NCBI GenBank assembly: GCA_029721435.1
Contig: CM056586.1
Location: forward strand, 71,152,607 to 71,216,606
Source: Gymnothorax reevesii
Lineage: Eukaryota; Chordata; Actinopteri; Anguilliformes; Muraenidae
Length of the DNA: 64,000 nucleotides
Direction: 5' to 3'
Shown here: one piece after another, positions 24,101 through 39,100 of the stretch
How the letters are laid out: the number at the start of each line of letters is the position of its first letter
Position numbering within the stretch: position 1 is the first letter of the stretch
Notes under the pieces: generated by a model
Seen by the model: the letters and a program-made list of their open reading frames with translations, nothing else
What the model was told of the DNA's origin: nothing
Databases searched by the model: none
Made by a program: the position numbers and the translations under genes

Positions 24101-27100
24101 CCGCTGCCAAAAAGCCATTTCACTCTAATAGACAGTCATTCGGATCAAGATCACTTACTTGGCCTGGAAGGCGTTGTTGGTTCCACGGTGGTCCAGGTCA
24201 TGACAGATGCAGCCAACGATCAGGGCCAGAATCTCCACATCGGTCAGGGTCTCCTGGAACCCAGCAGTCTGGGAAACGCAGATGTTAATCAGACAGGAAG
24301 ACAACCAATCAGTTAGATTTCCTCATCCATTTTTCTGGTATATATACAGTTCCTAGTCCGGCTCGATGTGATCGACTATTTCATTTTATTTGTGGCTTTT
24401 TTCTTTGAAGCTGCTGTTGAAACAAAACAACAATGACAGAATAGTACCATTGAAGTTAAAAGCTGACATGCTCATTGGTGTTATATGTTGTCATGAGAGG
24501 GAAAAGAGTCAAATTTTCTTCCTGTATTGATGAATTTTGCGATTTTGGTAGTTCATGGAAGGCCAAATGGAATGGGGTGAAGATAACAAAGGGTTTAGCC
24601 ACATGCATATGCATTTGTCCTCCTTTTTAACTGAACCAACTCTGATGAACAGGCAAAAGTGACATACTCCATACGTATTAGCCACAATGGCATTTCACTC
24701 TGCACTCCAGTAGGCCGGGGAGTTAGTACAATCAGGTGAGAGGAGTATAATCAATCCATCAATGTTTGAATAAGAGCACGTTGTGGAGATTGGATCAATG
24801 AACACGCCCACAATCCACGTCACACCGCCCGAAGCCGTCGATTCCCCTCCCCCTATGGTCTCCCTCCACAGCGCATGATGGTGGGGATTCTGTTCAGCAC
24901 CTCCAGCCACCACTATACGTCGAACAGCTCCCACCACTGGCAGCCAGGTGTGCAAGGAGGGCTCCCCCAGTGCATTCCGCACGAGGCCACGCACCTGAGC
25001 CTCATCTGTGGCTAACTAAGGCTCAGTATAAAGCTGGCAAGACCGCAGACGAGGACGGGTTGGCCGAGAACGCGTTTCGCAAATGTGTTACTAACCGCTG
25101 TACTTTCTCTGCTTTCTCTATCAGAGTCCGAAGGCGAAGAGATGGGGGATCCCAAGTTTACGCTCCCTCCAGAAAGCCTCGCGCTGGCCGCTATTCTACC
25201 ACGTGACAGCGGCTAATTCCCCTGAGAGTCATAAGGCTCACAAAGCCTATTGTCTTTGGGTTTATTTCTGTAAATTAAATCACCGCCCAGTGGGCTGGAT
25301 TCTCGCCAACCTGTGGCCCTGTTTACGCCTGCTTTTCTGGTGGTTCACTACAACATACCAATATTGAAAGCAAATCTACTGTTTTTACTTCCTGTTAAGA
25401 CACCTCCCTCATCCATGTGCATCCCTCTTTTCATTCTTTTACACTAAGCACATTAAATATTTATGACAAAAGGAATCCAAGAAAAATGATCAATGGTAAC
25501 AGATCCAAGGAAGAGGTGGCGTTGAAGCGCTCTGACAATGGCAAAACATTTTTGATATTTTGCTGTTGTTACTGTGCACCCCTGCACCTCGTTTAGTTTA
25601 CTTATAGCATGCAGGCACAAGTGTTCTAATGATGACAGTTGTATGTATTTGAAAATACATTTTCAACTAAAATGAAACAGCATTTGTAAATATAAAGAAA
25701 GTGCACGGACCTCATTAAAACACAATGCCGGAAAATGCTGTTGTTATACACCGCCTACACAACACCACATTCGTCTCCACTATTGACTCATTATGATGGT
25801 TTGCTGAGGACAGGCTGTGCTCGCGCAGTACGGGACATTCCTCGAAGCTCAGGTGATGGGGTGAATCGTAGAGTTTGTGTAGAGCCCTGGTTGTTAGAGA
25901 ATTTAATATTGAGATCCGAAGTAGAAAAAGAACTTTAACAGCAGGATCCGAATTTGAAATTCAGCACCATTTAGGGACCTGTAAAATGCACAAACCAGCA
26001 TCAACTGTTGGACGACAAAGTCATTCCGGTACATTCCGGTATATTTACAATCCCTTGCAACTCCTTTTGGGTGCCCAGCCACAGTTCTAAAAAAAAAAAA
26101 ATGGTGAAATGAATACGCTCATGCCTACACAAACCACTCTGTTGGACGCAACAGAGCTATGTTTTGGACGGACTTGTTGCGTGAAGAATTTTGAGCACAA
26201 CTGCAGGTGTAGACTTATGTTAAACAAAGATGGGTGGAAATTTCTCATAGAGGAGCCACATGGCAGTTTAGTGTGGGAATGAGCGAACAGGCAGTGTCAG
26301 CGTGCCTGCTTGTTGGGGCTGTACTCACAGTCAGCATGGAGAACATGCACTGGCAGACGTTGAAGGCATGACGCCAGTTGTGATACTGAACCATGCGATA
26401 GTTCTTCCTCACGGTCAGCAACCACCTACACAGAGTCTGCACACAGAGGAGAGGAGCGAGACCGGAGAGAGAGAGAGGGAGAGAGGGAGAGAGAGAGAGA
26501 GAGGGAGAGAGAGGGAGGGTGAGAGAGAATCAGTCTGAGGGTAAAAGACAAAGACAGAGCCAGATAAAACTCTCTGTGCAGATAGATGTTCAGAGTTAAT
26601 TCAACTCTCACAGAGTGCACTTGAGTCTACTCTTGCCAGAGTGGAAACAAATAGACTCTTTAGGAGTTGATTTAACTCTGAACGTTTTGCTTTGCGCTCA
26701 CTGTGAGCCTCACCTCGTAGTCGATCTTGAATTTCTGCACCATGCCCAGCTCCATAAACATGCGCAGTGCAGCAGTTATCATCGCGTCCATATCGAGGGA
26801 GAAGTCGTCAAAGGACAGCTTATCGATGCCCAGCTCACAAACGAGTGGGATGTTTGCAGCCTGGGTGTGAAAATGGAGAGACTGAGCATCACATGATTGT
26901 TATTAGGCTGAAACTGATTTTTACCGATTCTCACGAACTATTATCACAGTCTTATCACCTCACAAGTGATAGTGAAATGCCCAATTTATCTTTAAAATAC
27001 TCCTTTTGTATTATGCAGTGGTCACTCTGCTGTGTTCCCCCCTGATCTCTCTGACCCCTGACCCCTTCTCAAATGCCCAGGCAGTGGTGCCCCTCATAGT

Positions 27101-30100
27101 CTGGTCATCTGATCATACTGTCCTGCCATCAATAGAAATTAGGCGACAGTGCTGACCCCAAGTCAGCCCTAATTTCCAGCTCAATGCGATAGTTTGTGCA
27201 GTCAATACACATGATGACACGATGTAAACATAACGCGTTGCTGAATACCCCTCGGCCCGGACAAGATTTCCTGCCTCAACGTCACAGCGCTAAGGTCAAA
27301 GGTGAAATCTAGCAAAAAGATGACCTTGCACATCCATGTGTCACAGTGTGACACACTGTGTTTGGTATTTTTTGGTCCATGTGTTTGGTATTTTACCATA
27401 CCAAATTTGGTGAAGCTGCGATAATTAGTTGCCAAGTACTGACCCAGACAAGATTTCCACGGTCAAGGTCACAGCGCTAAGGTCAAAGGTCAAATCCAAC
27501 AAAAAACTTTACACACACTTTGCACATCTATGGGTCATAGTGAGTTACCATACCAAATTTGGTGAAGCTGTGAGAATTAGTTGCCGAGTACTGACCCGGA
27601 GAAAATTTCCAGGGTCAAGGTCAGAGAGCTGAGGTCAAAGGTCAAATCCAGCAAAAAACCTGACGTTGCACATGCATGGGTCATAGTGAGTAACCATACC
27701 GAATTTGGTGAAGTTGCGATGATTAGTTGCCGAGTACTGACCCGGGCAAGATTTCCGAGGTGAAGGTCAAAGCGCTAAGGTCAAAGGTGAAATCCAGCAA
27801 AAACCTGATGTTGCACATCTATGGGTCATAGTGAGTTACTATACCAAATTTGGTGAAGCTGTGAGGATTAATTGCCGAGTACTGAGCCGGACAATATTTC
27901 CAGGGTCATGGTCACAGCGGTAAGGTCAAAGGTCAAATCCAGCAAAAAACCTGACGATGCACATCTATTGGTCATAGTGAGTTTCCATACCAAATTTGTT
28001 GAAGCTGCAATCATTAGTTGCCGAGTACTGACCCAGACAAGGTTTCTAGGGTCAAGTTCACAGAGCTAAGGTCAAAGTTCAAATGCAGCAAAACACCTGA
28101 CGTTGCATATCAATGGGTCATTGTGAGTTATCATACCAAATTTGGTGAAGCTGTGATCATTAGTTGCTGAGTACTGACCTGGACAATGTCACCCAGACAA
28201 GATTTCCAGGGTCAAGCTCACAGCGCTAAGGTCAAAGGTCAAATCAAGCAAAAAACCTTAGGTTGCACATCTATGGGTCATAGTCAGTTACCATACCAAA
28301 TTTAGCGAAGCTCCGATCATTAGTTGCCGAGTACTGGCCCGGACAAAATCATGGACGGACGACGGACGGACACACAGGTGACGACAATACACCTCCGCCC
28401 AGGGTTGGCCGAGGGGTAAAAAAAAAACGTCTCACTGGACCAGGCAACATTTTTTCAATGCTCTATGGTCCAGCTCCGACGCTCACGTACCCATTGTGGG
28501 ACTAAGGGCTAGAGTGGGCACTTTGACTGGTCTGCAGCTTCAAAGTGCTACAGGCTGCTGGCGGTAATGGACTGTGCGTTGTGACACATTCCTCATGTGA
28601 GTATCATTAACCCTTACAGCGCTAAATGCAGCAATTGTTACTCAATGATGTCAGATATCAAAATCAAAGCTTTTGAAAGCCTATAATGTGGCATCTTGTT
28701 TAAAAGAGCCCTGGCAGAAGAGCTCTTTTAAACAAGTTGCCAAGTTATGTCTTCAACAGCACAAAATAATAAAATTCATATATTTATTAAATTTATTTCA
28801 GCATTCTAAGGGTTAAAATTCTATACAGCATGTGCCACAGCAGCCTTTCTGTCAGTTTGAGTCAATACGTTAGCCTTCACTGGCCTTGTGCATTGATTAG
28901 CCAGGGGCGTTCAATACCCTGTTGTCAGTTTATGGTTTGTCCCTCAGGACAACTGTTGATAGGTACGCTGCACTGCTCACTGAGAGCGACTTGAAACCCT
29001 AGCTCCTCCGGAGATGCTCTCACGCTCTCATCTGGCCATAACAATTGGCCTTTGTGAAAGTCGCTCAGGCCCCATCTCGCCCACAGCCAACATGTTGACT
29101 ACGAGAACTGACTGTTCGCTAGCTGTCTAAAGTCTGTCTGCTGACCTTGGCACGTGCCTTTATTATGCAATAATTAACATTATTATATCACGTTAGGATT
29201 TGTTTTCTCCTGATTGGTAGAGGTGTGCTCCGCCAGTCACTGTAAACGGTGATATTCGCCGCGCAAAAGTGCATGAGAAGCGAATATAACAATCCAACGA
29301 CCTCGAACTAAACATCGGTTTGGCTTCCCCGAAGGAGCTCCTGACAGTGTCCGTATTTCGTGTTGCTTCGTTCCTGTGAGGAGCTTTACGTTACAGCTGT
29401 CATCCTTCTCTTATTTTATATTTTCAAGCAGGATCATATAATGAAGCAGATATTGACTTCAGTTGGTGAATCCAATGATTTATCCACCTTAGACAAGTGA
29501 TATATGCTTCGGTGAATAACACATGTCCAAAGTGGATAAATCATTGATTCATCTCAACTAAAGTCAATAATTGTATATTATTTGCGTCACCTGTGAGTAG
29601 ATTTAGTGTTGGGCTCATTGGTGTGTTCTGTTTATAGTCCGTGCATGAGCACCCCTGAATAAAGAAGTGATTAAAGATTATCATGCTGACCCCACCATAT
29701 GGTCAAGTACGGGTACGGGTACGGGTTCCACAGTACGGGTGCGAATATGACTTTATTCTTCAAGTTCTTCATTATAAGTTGCTGTTTGTCATATTTCAGT
29801 CTCTGGTTGTGATGGTTCTGCCCTGCAGTCCCTCCCCCTCCTGCTGTCTTCGCCTCCACTTCAAGGAGCCGCACCTGTTACTGAGCCTCACCTGCTACTG
29901 AGCCGCACCTGCTGCTGAGCCGCACCTGCTGCTCGTTGAAGTGGAGGTGAAGTGTAGGGTATTTAAGGGCTGCAGTGCAGCTGCATTCTGGAGTTTTAGC
30001 CCCGTATGTGTTGCTGCTGCTCCCCTGTCTCTTTGTTATTTTTTAAAGTATATTTATTAAATATCTTTCTATTTGTTGTACCAGCCTGTGCGAGTGGGTG

Positions 30101-33100
30101 CCTTCATCAGCCTTTGGGTACATGGTCCCAGTGCCCGCCAGATTGCACGTTGCATCCAGTGGGACTAAACCATGTGTCACGGCCTCCCTGGGCAGAGATA
30201 CTGCAAGCTTCATTTTACCGAGGTTTTTCGTTTTACACAGTGAGCGTTTGCTCGGAATCTGTCCAGGGTAGTAGATTTTCTGTATCCCCACGAACTCCCC
30301 AGGGTGGCGTGCAGTTAACGCACTCGGTTTGCTTGCATACAATAATAGAGAAAGGTTGACGTTACCTGGTTCATCGTCGAAACCCCCGGCGACGAACAGC
30401 CCAGTCTCTGTGCTGATACGGGGTGCAGACGTCCCTCAACAATCAGTTTGTTTTATTTTGTTTCCGTAAAAGATTCCCGTTCGGTTGGATGCGGTTAGTA
30501 GTTGGTTGGAGGTTGCCTCTCCCCACAGGGTACAGGTGAACGCCAGTGTCTGTAATATTCCGAGTCTTTTCCCAAGCTGCTGATCTCACTGCTGCCACTT
30601 GCCAACACACACGCCCCCCTTCAAACTGCCGCCTCAACACCGGATATCATCATCATCACAATCGCATCACGTAGTCACTGGATCAAACCATTCTCATTAA
30701 GCAACGTCAACCAGAATCGTAAGCAAGCAAACCAAAATATTCTAGGGGGATCCACAAAGTATAAAAATCTAATTAATAATAATAACTCATCAGGCCACCT
30801 AGCCCATCATTCTGGCACTCTTACTGGGTTATGCTTTCCTTGGAAATGACCTGTCTGTAAAACATGACACTGGTTTTCTACAATGGCCTGAGCTTAAGTA
30901 ATGGCCAGAGTAAAATAATTATGTAAATCCACAGCAAATTTAAACATAAATTAATTTACAAGATTACACATTGCATCTCACTAGATTGCAGTAATGGTAC
31001 TTGATAATTTGAGGAATTATACTGCTCAGTGACGGAAAGATGTTCCACAGTACATCGCCTTTCCTTCTACAAAGCTGGAAAAATAATTTATATATTTGAT
31101 AACTTGAGTGATTCTTCTGTTGAGACCAGGAACATTAGTGTTGTTGATTTTTGCAACTAAATTGCAGTGAACTTTGTTAACATTAGGAATTCAGTAAATA
31201 ATGCATAGAGTAATAAACCCTGCAGACATTTACAGCTAACAGAGGAAAATACAAGCAGCACTTCATGGCGTTACCAAATCACACAAAGCGCAGTGCAGTT
31301 CAGGCATGCGTCTGGAAATAAATGACGCAGATGGTTGAATGCTGTTGGTAGCAGACAACCAGCTAGAGCTACTTTTGTACATTAATGCATATTTTAGATG
31401 GTAGCAGGTCATCAGCCAGAGATGGGCTTGTGATGACGGCTGGCAGCTACCGACATCTAGCACCACTATCGACACCTAGCACCACTACCGACATCTAGCA
31501 CCACTACCAACATCTAGCACCACTGCATGATGCACCAACTGGCCCTGAGATCAAGTACATTTAGCGAGCAGATTTAATGTCAGTGCCTGTCAAGACAAAT
31601 ACACCTCCATGTTTCAACAGAATACACTCTTTTCTCTGTTCCAAATACCACAGCTAAGAGGTAATATTCTTCATATAACTGTCAAAATAACTGACATTGA
31701 AAAAATACATATTCAACTCAAATGACATACTGAACATTAAGACCACCATCTTCATAGTCCTAGTACACGGTCTTAAGTACATTGTGTGGTCCATTTAGGG
31801 TCTGGTCAGACAAATTTTATCTAATTTCACATCAAATATTTGAAAGGCAACGTAGGAGCAAGGTTAAAAAAGGCTTTTGACTTAACGCAGGAGTGTCAAA
31901 CCGGTTCATAACAGGACTGAGGGGCTGCAGGTTTTCACTCGAGCCGAGCAGATCACCTGATATAACTAATTAGCTGTGCGGGCTGAGATCAGTTGATTAA
32001 ATTAGTTGTATCAGGTGCAAATGCAACTGTATATACAGTTGACCTGGTTCAGTTTTATGAAAGCCAAATTTCCAATCAAGTCTGCATACTATAGAACAGG
32101 GGTGTCAAACTGACCCGTAAACGGGCCAAGAGGCTGCAGGTCTTCAATCCTACTAAGCAGAAGCTCACCTGAAAGCACGGATTTAATCAACTGATCTAGG
32201 CCTGCACAACAGATTAGTTGTATCAGGTGCGCTTCTGCATTGTTAGAGTGAAAACCTGCAGCCTCTTGGCCCGTTTACGGGTCAGTTTGACACCCCTGCT
32301 ATAGAATGTACTGAAATTGCTCCTGTTGCACTATTTAATCCAAGTCATTGCTAATGCCAAATTGACTGTAGCAAGTATACAATGTATAAGATATACATAT
32401 CTCATTCCGCAGGAGATTGAATTAGCTGCACCTTCAACGCCCAGAGACATTTGCATCACCATTCTCACCAAAACTGTGAGGACGTGACTTTACAGCACAG
32501 CTCTTCCTATGAATAACTCATCTTTTCTTATAACTGTGAATAACTGTGAATCTTTCCAATCTGAAAATCCGCAGTGTTTACAGAATGAATCTTCTCCAAT
32601 TTTTCCCACCACTCTCCCTGAGGATCCGAAAATATCTGAAAATTACACACCTCCTCTGAAGAACTTGCGAATTAAAGTCTATATATAGAAGCAATTCAAA
32701 GAAGGGTGATTAATTAATTGGATGATAACAGACAGAGGAATTAAGAGAAGTTAATGGTCCTCTTTTCATAAACTGCAATCATCATCACCATCAATAACTT
32801 CGCCCTTTCTTACTTAAATTTAGAAACACATGCCGAGCATCATTAACTAACAAAGCCTGGCGCAGATCTTTTAACCCTATAAAACCAAAGGACCTATATA
32901 TGGGTCCATAAAATGCAGCTGCTGTATTCAAACCTGTGGAACCTATTTCAGATTCTGTCGGAGATCCCGAAGTTTCCAACAATCGCAAACATGTCCCGCT
33001 GCATTTCAGGGAAATGTGTATAAAATCATGTACAAGATCTAGATATTTCCCACTTGCTGTGATGGGTTTGAATATTTCTGTCAGCATAAATGTGATGTAG

Positions 33101-36100
33101 CTTCAGTGAAGCACTGCAACCAGTACAGATACACAATATGCATGTGACATTGCCCTGTATGAAAAAAAATGCTTTATCTGACTTTGAATCTTCTTCAGGG
33201 AATACTTAAAGGAAGAAATGGAGGTAAGGGGATAAAATATTCCTTCAAATAATCTGAATATGAAAGGAGAACACAGAGACTAGATTAATATTCTTCTCAA
33301 GTTTAATGACACTGGAGGCATTTGTTTAAAGAATTATTTTGACCTCAGTCTCATAGTTAGGGTCAGGGTTAGGTTAAGGCAGGGTTTGAAAGTGGGACTG
33401 CCGTACCTCTCTACATTGAAATGCATTGGAAAACTTCCGTACCCGTAGCAACTGCCTTCATTATTTGCTGAAAGTCCTGCTGATTCTTGCACAGATGGCC
33501 GAGCAGCAAGCGCTGCTATCAGTGGTGCCCTTGTACACTGTTTGAGTTTGAAGACACTAAGGCAGCTGACAAGCACTTTGCACAACCATCAGGTTTTCCC
33601 GGTGAAATAACATTAATTACGCAGTCCCTTCCTCTAACCTTAACCCTAACCATGATCCCTAATCCAAATCCTAATCCCTTTAAATCGATCGCCGTACCCA
33701 TAAAACTGTCGTATCTCTGGACACTGTGACTAAGGAAACATAAGACATCCAAATTTGGCTGACTCTAAAGCTGCTTTCACACCGGATGCGAAACAAATTT
33801 TTTGCACGACAGATTACACGTCTTTGCATTGACTTCGAATGTAATCTGTCGTGCGAAAAATTCGGGACTGCTTTACAATTAAAACTGAGGGTACAGCAAT
33901 ACTAAAGACGTTATGAGCCATATAAAAGTTTATGTCTGTTCAACCATAGCAATCAATGGGCAGCATATTATCACTCTGTAATCTAGCAGCACAAACAAGC
34001 ACTTCCTCGTTAAATTTTCCAGCGCATGTGCAGGAGTGGGCTCACAAGTCAATAAAAGATAAAGAAGATAAAAGAGGGTTTTAATCATTTTATTCAGGAC
34101 TGGTCTGTCAGTTCGCACTTCCCCGCTGAGCTCCGCGGTTTTGCAGATCGCTGGAATCTCCCGCCTCATTCTGCGAGAGACTAACCCGGCGCAGAATCTC
34201 CATTAAACTGTTTTGACGTCTGTATCCTCTCATCATTCAGCAGCCTGAAAGTTAACCCTTAGAGCGCTAAACGTTTGAAAATTCAACCACAGAATTATTT
34301 AGGAATTAAATTTCAGAGTCCATTTCACTTGTTAAGCAAGTATTAACTTCAAATAAGTTTATATTTGCTTGACAAGTGAAAATATTTACTTATTTTAAGT
34401 AACTATTTGCTTGATAAGTGAAATGTACTTATTCCATTGGCAAGCTAGTCAAAATTACCTCAAATCAAGGACAAATTTTTTTGTCTTACTAAGAAAAATT
34501 GTGATAAAAATAGGTGTTTTCAATCTTAAAATAAGTAAATCCATCTCACCCAGTATTTTTATCTTTCATTTTTTGCAGTGATGGCAGTTTGGGCGACTCT
34601 TCATGCATGTGAATGGGGAGATGACACCAAAAGCTCAGCTAAACATTCATTGTAGCCCCCAGACGAATTTAGGGCAACTAGGGATTTGGCCCAGTCATGC
34701 TGCCACCGCCGTAGAGATTTCCTTGTGGACAGTCTCAAGGCCACAGATTTCAAGCTATTTCTTTGATATTCAGTATATGTAGCCTATATGGGCAGTGGTT
34801 TGGACACGGCACCCATCAATTTTGGTTGCCACGGTAACATATTCCACTAAATAACACCTGCCTAGTTAATGTGCTCATTTTCAGCCCTGCACACGTTATA
34901 GGAGCAATTTCCTCCTTCATCACAGCCTCAATAAGCATGTTATTGCATGGAAAGCATGGTGCTTTCTCATAGCTATATCAATAATGCATCAAAATCTTTA
35001 AGTATTAATATTACATTTCGTTTTAAACGCCTAGTTTAGGTTCTTTTAATCCAAATAGGAGCCTGCATTTTACACCAAGCTGAATATTTACACACTTTTG
35101 AATGCCAGTTGGAGCCTCATATTTTTGCTTGAACGGGACAGGCAGTCACTCCGGCTGGATGAGCTGATGAACAGTTGAGTAATTTTCCACCAATCAGTTC
35201 ACTCCCCTAACAGGCGGCTCTGTAAAATGGCCGCATTCTCACTTTTAAAGAAAAGCTGCATTTCCATAGGCTTTTCGTAAGCTCTAATCAAAACCTGTAG
35301 CTTCAAACAACACATGAGGGACTCCTTCAGTGTATTTTGCTTGTTTCTTGACTCTGTTCCCTCTTTAACCGCACCATACCGGGTATCAGAGAGGGCTAAG
35401 CTACAAAAGCTTTATTCTTTGAACTTCAATGTTGCCAAAATGTTGAATGGTGGTCTCTGTAGCAACTACCCCACCAGGTTGCCTTATTTAAAGAGCACAT
35501 GATTCTGCAGTGCTTGCTGTGGGTGTTGGCCTGCAGAAGATGCGATAGATTCCAGCCTGGAAGCTTCATCAACATGCAGCTGCCTCTGCTCCCTGCAAAC
35601 TGCAGATCCTCTCTGGGAAACGTCATGTTATTAAAAATTCTACTGAGCTGCATATCTATTGATCTAGGTGTAATTTGATTGCTGAGATGGTCCCAAATAA
35701 ATGAGGGTGGAATCAGAGCTTCAACAGTTGGCAAACGCTTTTGTCCAGGCTGTATTCATGTGAATACACAGAAAACATTCTACTTTTGTAGTATGTGGCG
35801 GCCATTTAACTTCCCAACTTGTGTTTCTTTCATTGTGACTGTGTATAGCTTTTGCCGTACCAGGAGTCAACAAAAGTTGTAGTTATTGGAAAAACCCTCA
35901 GGATCATTTCCAGCAAGGGAGACAAAACTAACCAGCTAAGAAAGGAAAGATGCCGTTCTGGGCACGTGCTGTAATAAGAGAGATTGTCTATGAAGTAGGA
36001 TCACAGTATTTTGTGTTCCAACCATTTTGTCAATGGCAAAATAACTGTCGTTTTTCTTTTCAAAGATATACAAGCTTCAATTTGTCTAGCTTAAATTTGA

Positions 36101-39100
36101 TGGAAGTGATTAATATTTCATAATTATCTTTGTGTTATCAGGGCAGTACAGTACTATGTCGGGTTACCACATGTCCTGATGAAACCAGGACAGTATCAAT
36201 TCTAAGAGCCACGGTTCAAGTATGAATTTTACAATAAATAAACCATTTCAAGTAGCCTCATGACATTGATGTAATTCCTTCTTTTCTATCACAGTAGGCC
36301 TGTTCACTTATAGCCGTAGGCTGTATGGTCACCTCGCCTTTCTGCACAGAACATAACTTCTCTTTAAAGCTTGTAACAAGAACTTTTATCCATAACCTAC
36401 AAGAAATAGCATAGACTGCCACCATCTGTTAGGACTCAGGACCCTGGTTCCACAGAGATATCGAGTGAGAATCATACCTAAGTATGGGGAGCTCCACGAA
36501 AGAATGACATTATTTGAGCATTGTTGTGGACCGATTTTTCACTTGGTGGACATTCTTTCCTGAGTGACTTCTTAAGGTTAATTACCTTGAATCTGTAAAT
36601 CGACATGGCTAAATGACAGAACATTTAGAGCCATTTTAAGATTTTTATCTGTGAAAAAAGTAGGCTATTTCATTTGATCAAGACGAAGAACCAATGTTGT
36701 AGGCAACAGAGGGTTTAATCCTGTGATTTAAACTGCTTAAATAAGGAATAATTCATCTTTCTACAGATACAGTTATCTTATGTAACAACTCAAATAAACT
36801 TACTTTCTGGGACATGCGGTAAATTCTATTTGCCTGCACAATTTATGCATGTAGACTTCCTGAGGCAATCTTGCTCATAGAGCTTAAATTGCTTATAGAA
36901 GATATTATCTCAGGGATAAATCTGCTGAATTGTTTATTGCTGTAACTATTATAAATCCATCCAGGACTTCAGCCCTCCTTAAATAATAAATGCACTCACA
37001 GAAGTAGCCCCTAGTAGCTCCCAGTGTTCTCAGAAAATATATTTCATGATATCCCTTCTAGGTCAACTCAGGCATGAGTCAATTATTTCTTTCATGTATA
37101 ATGTTGATGTGAATCAAATTATGTCCCCTAAAGTCACCCAGCGACAGACTGAATTTAAGGACTCTGCAGTCTGAGGACTTCGGCTGTGGAGACATTTGAC
37201 AGAATGTCTGATTACTTGCCTCATTCACACTCATTGTTCTTACCTTGAATTTGTCCACCTCTGTCTTCGAGCAGGTAGCATGGTATGACAGGACCTAAAT
37301 AAACAAAGCACTTTTAAATAATATTTCCATTAAAAAAAATTGGCTCATTTAAAGTGGTCACAGACTAAATTTCCATGTGCTACAAACACAATATTAGCAC
37401 AGAGACATCAGCAGCGACGATGCTGACACAGGTACAGTACTGAACAAAAGCCTTGGGCAGCCTGCATTTTTTAAAATGTAAACCTGGCTTAAGCCACTCT
37501 TTGTTTTTACTCTTTGTTTTCCGCATTTGTGTTGCTGAAGAGTAAAAGCAAATTTGACATACCAAATACTAATTTTTGAAACATAGTTTCATAGGAAATA
37601 TTTGAATTTCATTAAATATAGTTGATGCAGATAATACCTCTTGACAGAGCCCTGACCACAACATCATCACGGCTGTCAGGAATGAGTGAGTGAGACAGTC
37701 AGTCTGCTGAAAAATCATGCCAAGTTTTCCACTCTGATTGGAACAAACGAAAAGCCAATCATCTTACAGAACTATGGCACAACAGTACAGTATCCCTAAT
37801 TTTTAGGCAAAGTATAGTCACACCAAATACTAGTTTGAATTATTTACAGCTGTGTCAAGTACTGAACATGTCACGATTTATTAGAAACTTCTAATTTCAT
37901 TATTTTTGCAAGCATATTTTAGCAACAAAATTGCTTTAAATGTGCCCAAAACTTGCTCAGTTCTGTAAATGTTATACTGACATAGAACTCTTGATTCTTA
38001 ATTTCATAATTTCTGGAGAACCACAGTGGGTGGAGTAATTCGATGTGAAGAACAGCTTTGAGAAGCTTCTCTCTCTTGGGAACAACAGCCCTGTCTGACG
38101 TGGTGGAGTAACGTGCTGCACGAGACAGATTGTTACGACACGTTGAAGCCTCTGAGCCTCTGCTGCATATTAAAAGAGCCTCACAGGATACAGGCTGACT
38201 TGGGGTCGTGTCTCTACAGACAGATTGTTGCCTGAGACTCCATTTTGATCAGGCAGACAGCCTCTCTTCGCTTAAAGTTGTTTTTTTTTTTTACTGTTTA
38301 ATTTAAAAGCCACTCCTAATAAAAGCAATGATCTTGGTGGATGGTACTATTAAAAGCATTATTTCTAATCTCAACCTAAATCTGATTCAGATGAACAGTG
38401 CAAACTCCTCTGCTGTAAAAGAGACCCAGAGTGTATCATACATTATGGAGTTTGCTTACGCCCAGAGCACAGAAACAGCACACAGCGATGGTAGCTAATG
38501 CATTCCAGAAAGCACTTAAACAGTGATTCCTTTAATCTACTATTATGTTTGGGATCGGTTTGACCCGACTCATTGTTCATGTCTCTAAAAGCATCATTAA
38601 CACACTTTTTTCAGTTACATTTTTTTCTCTCCCAACTTTACTAGTAAAACATTAAATTAACTAAAAATATATATATATTTTATGTCTAGTGCACACGCTG
38701 TAAGCATCGCTGTTGTTTGGGCCATTTTGACCTCAGGGTTCATTATTATATGAAACCATAATTTTGATCTTGTTTTTGTTTTTATTTTGTTGCCCAATAC
38801 TGAGGACATTTTCAAATTAATTTCTAATCCATTTCACAGTTGATCTCGTTAATTTCGCCATAATCATGTAATATCAATACTTGATGTATAAGGGGAGGAT
38901 GGGTCTTGTTTTATTTATTTGGTTATGAAAATGGTCAGTAGAAAGGCACAGATGAGCTGAGAGGAGATTGGGTAACACCTTCAGTTACAAACATCTCCTG
39001 TCGTTTTACACTGCAGGGATCACACTGACTTCAAACTAAAATGGTTTATATACTTGAGTATAATAGGATGGTTGAAAGTGAAACAAAATGTCAGGCAGTT

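Noticed and set aside
26461..28420. CRISPR-like array, because of regular spacing
   Set aside because: Units are repeated over their whole length without unique spacers, and the genome is eukaryotic.
33634..33655. Interstitial telomere sequence (TTAACCCTAACC)
   Set aside because: Only one or two imperfect repeats, inverted to similar words at 33353; better explained as ends of a dispersed element.
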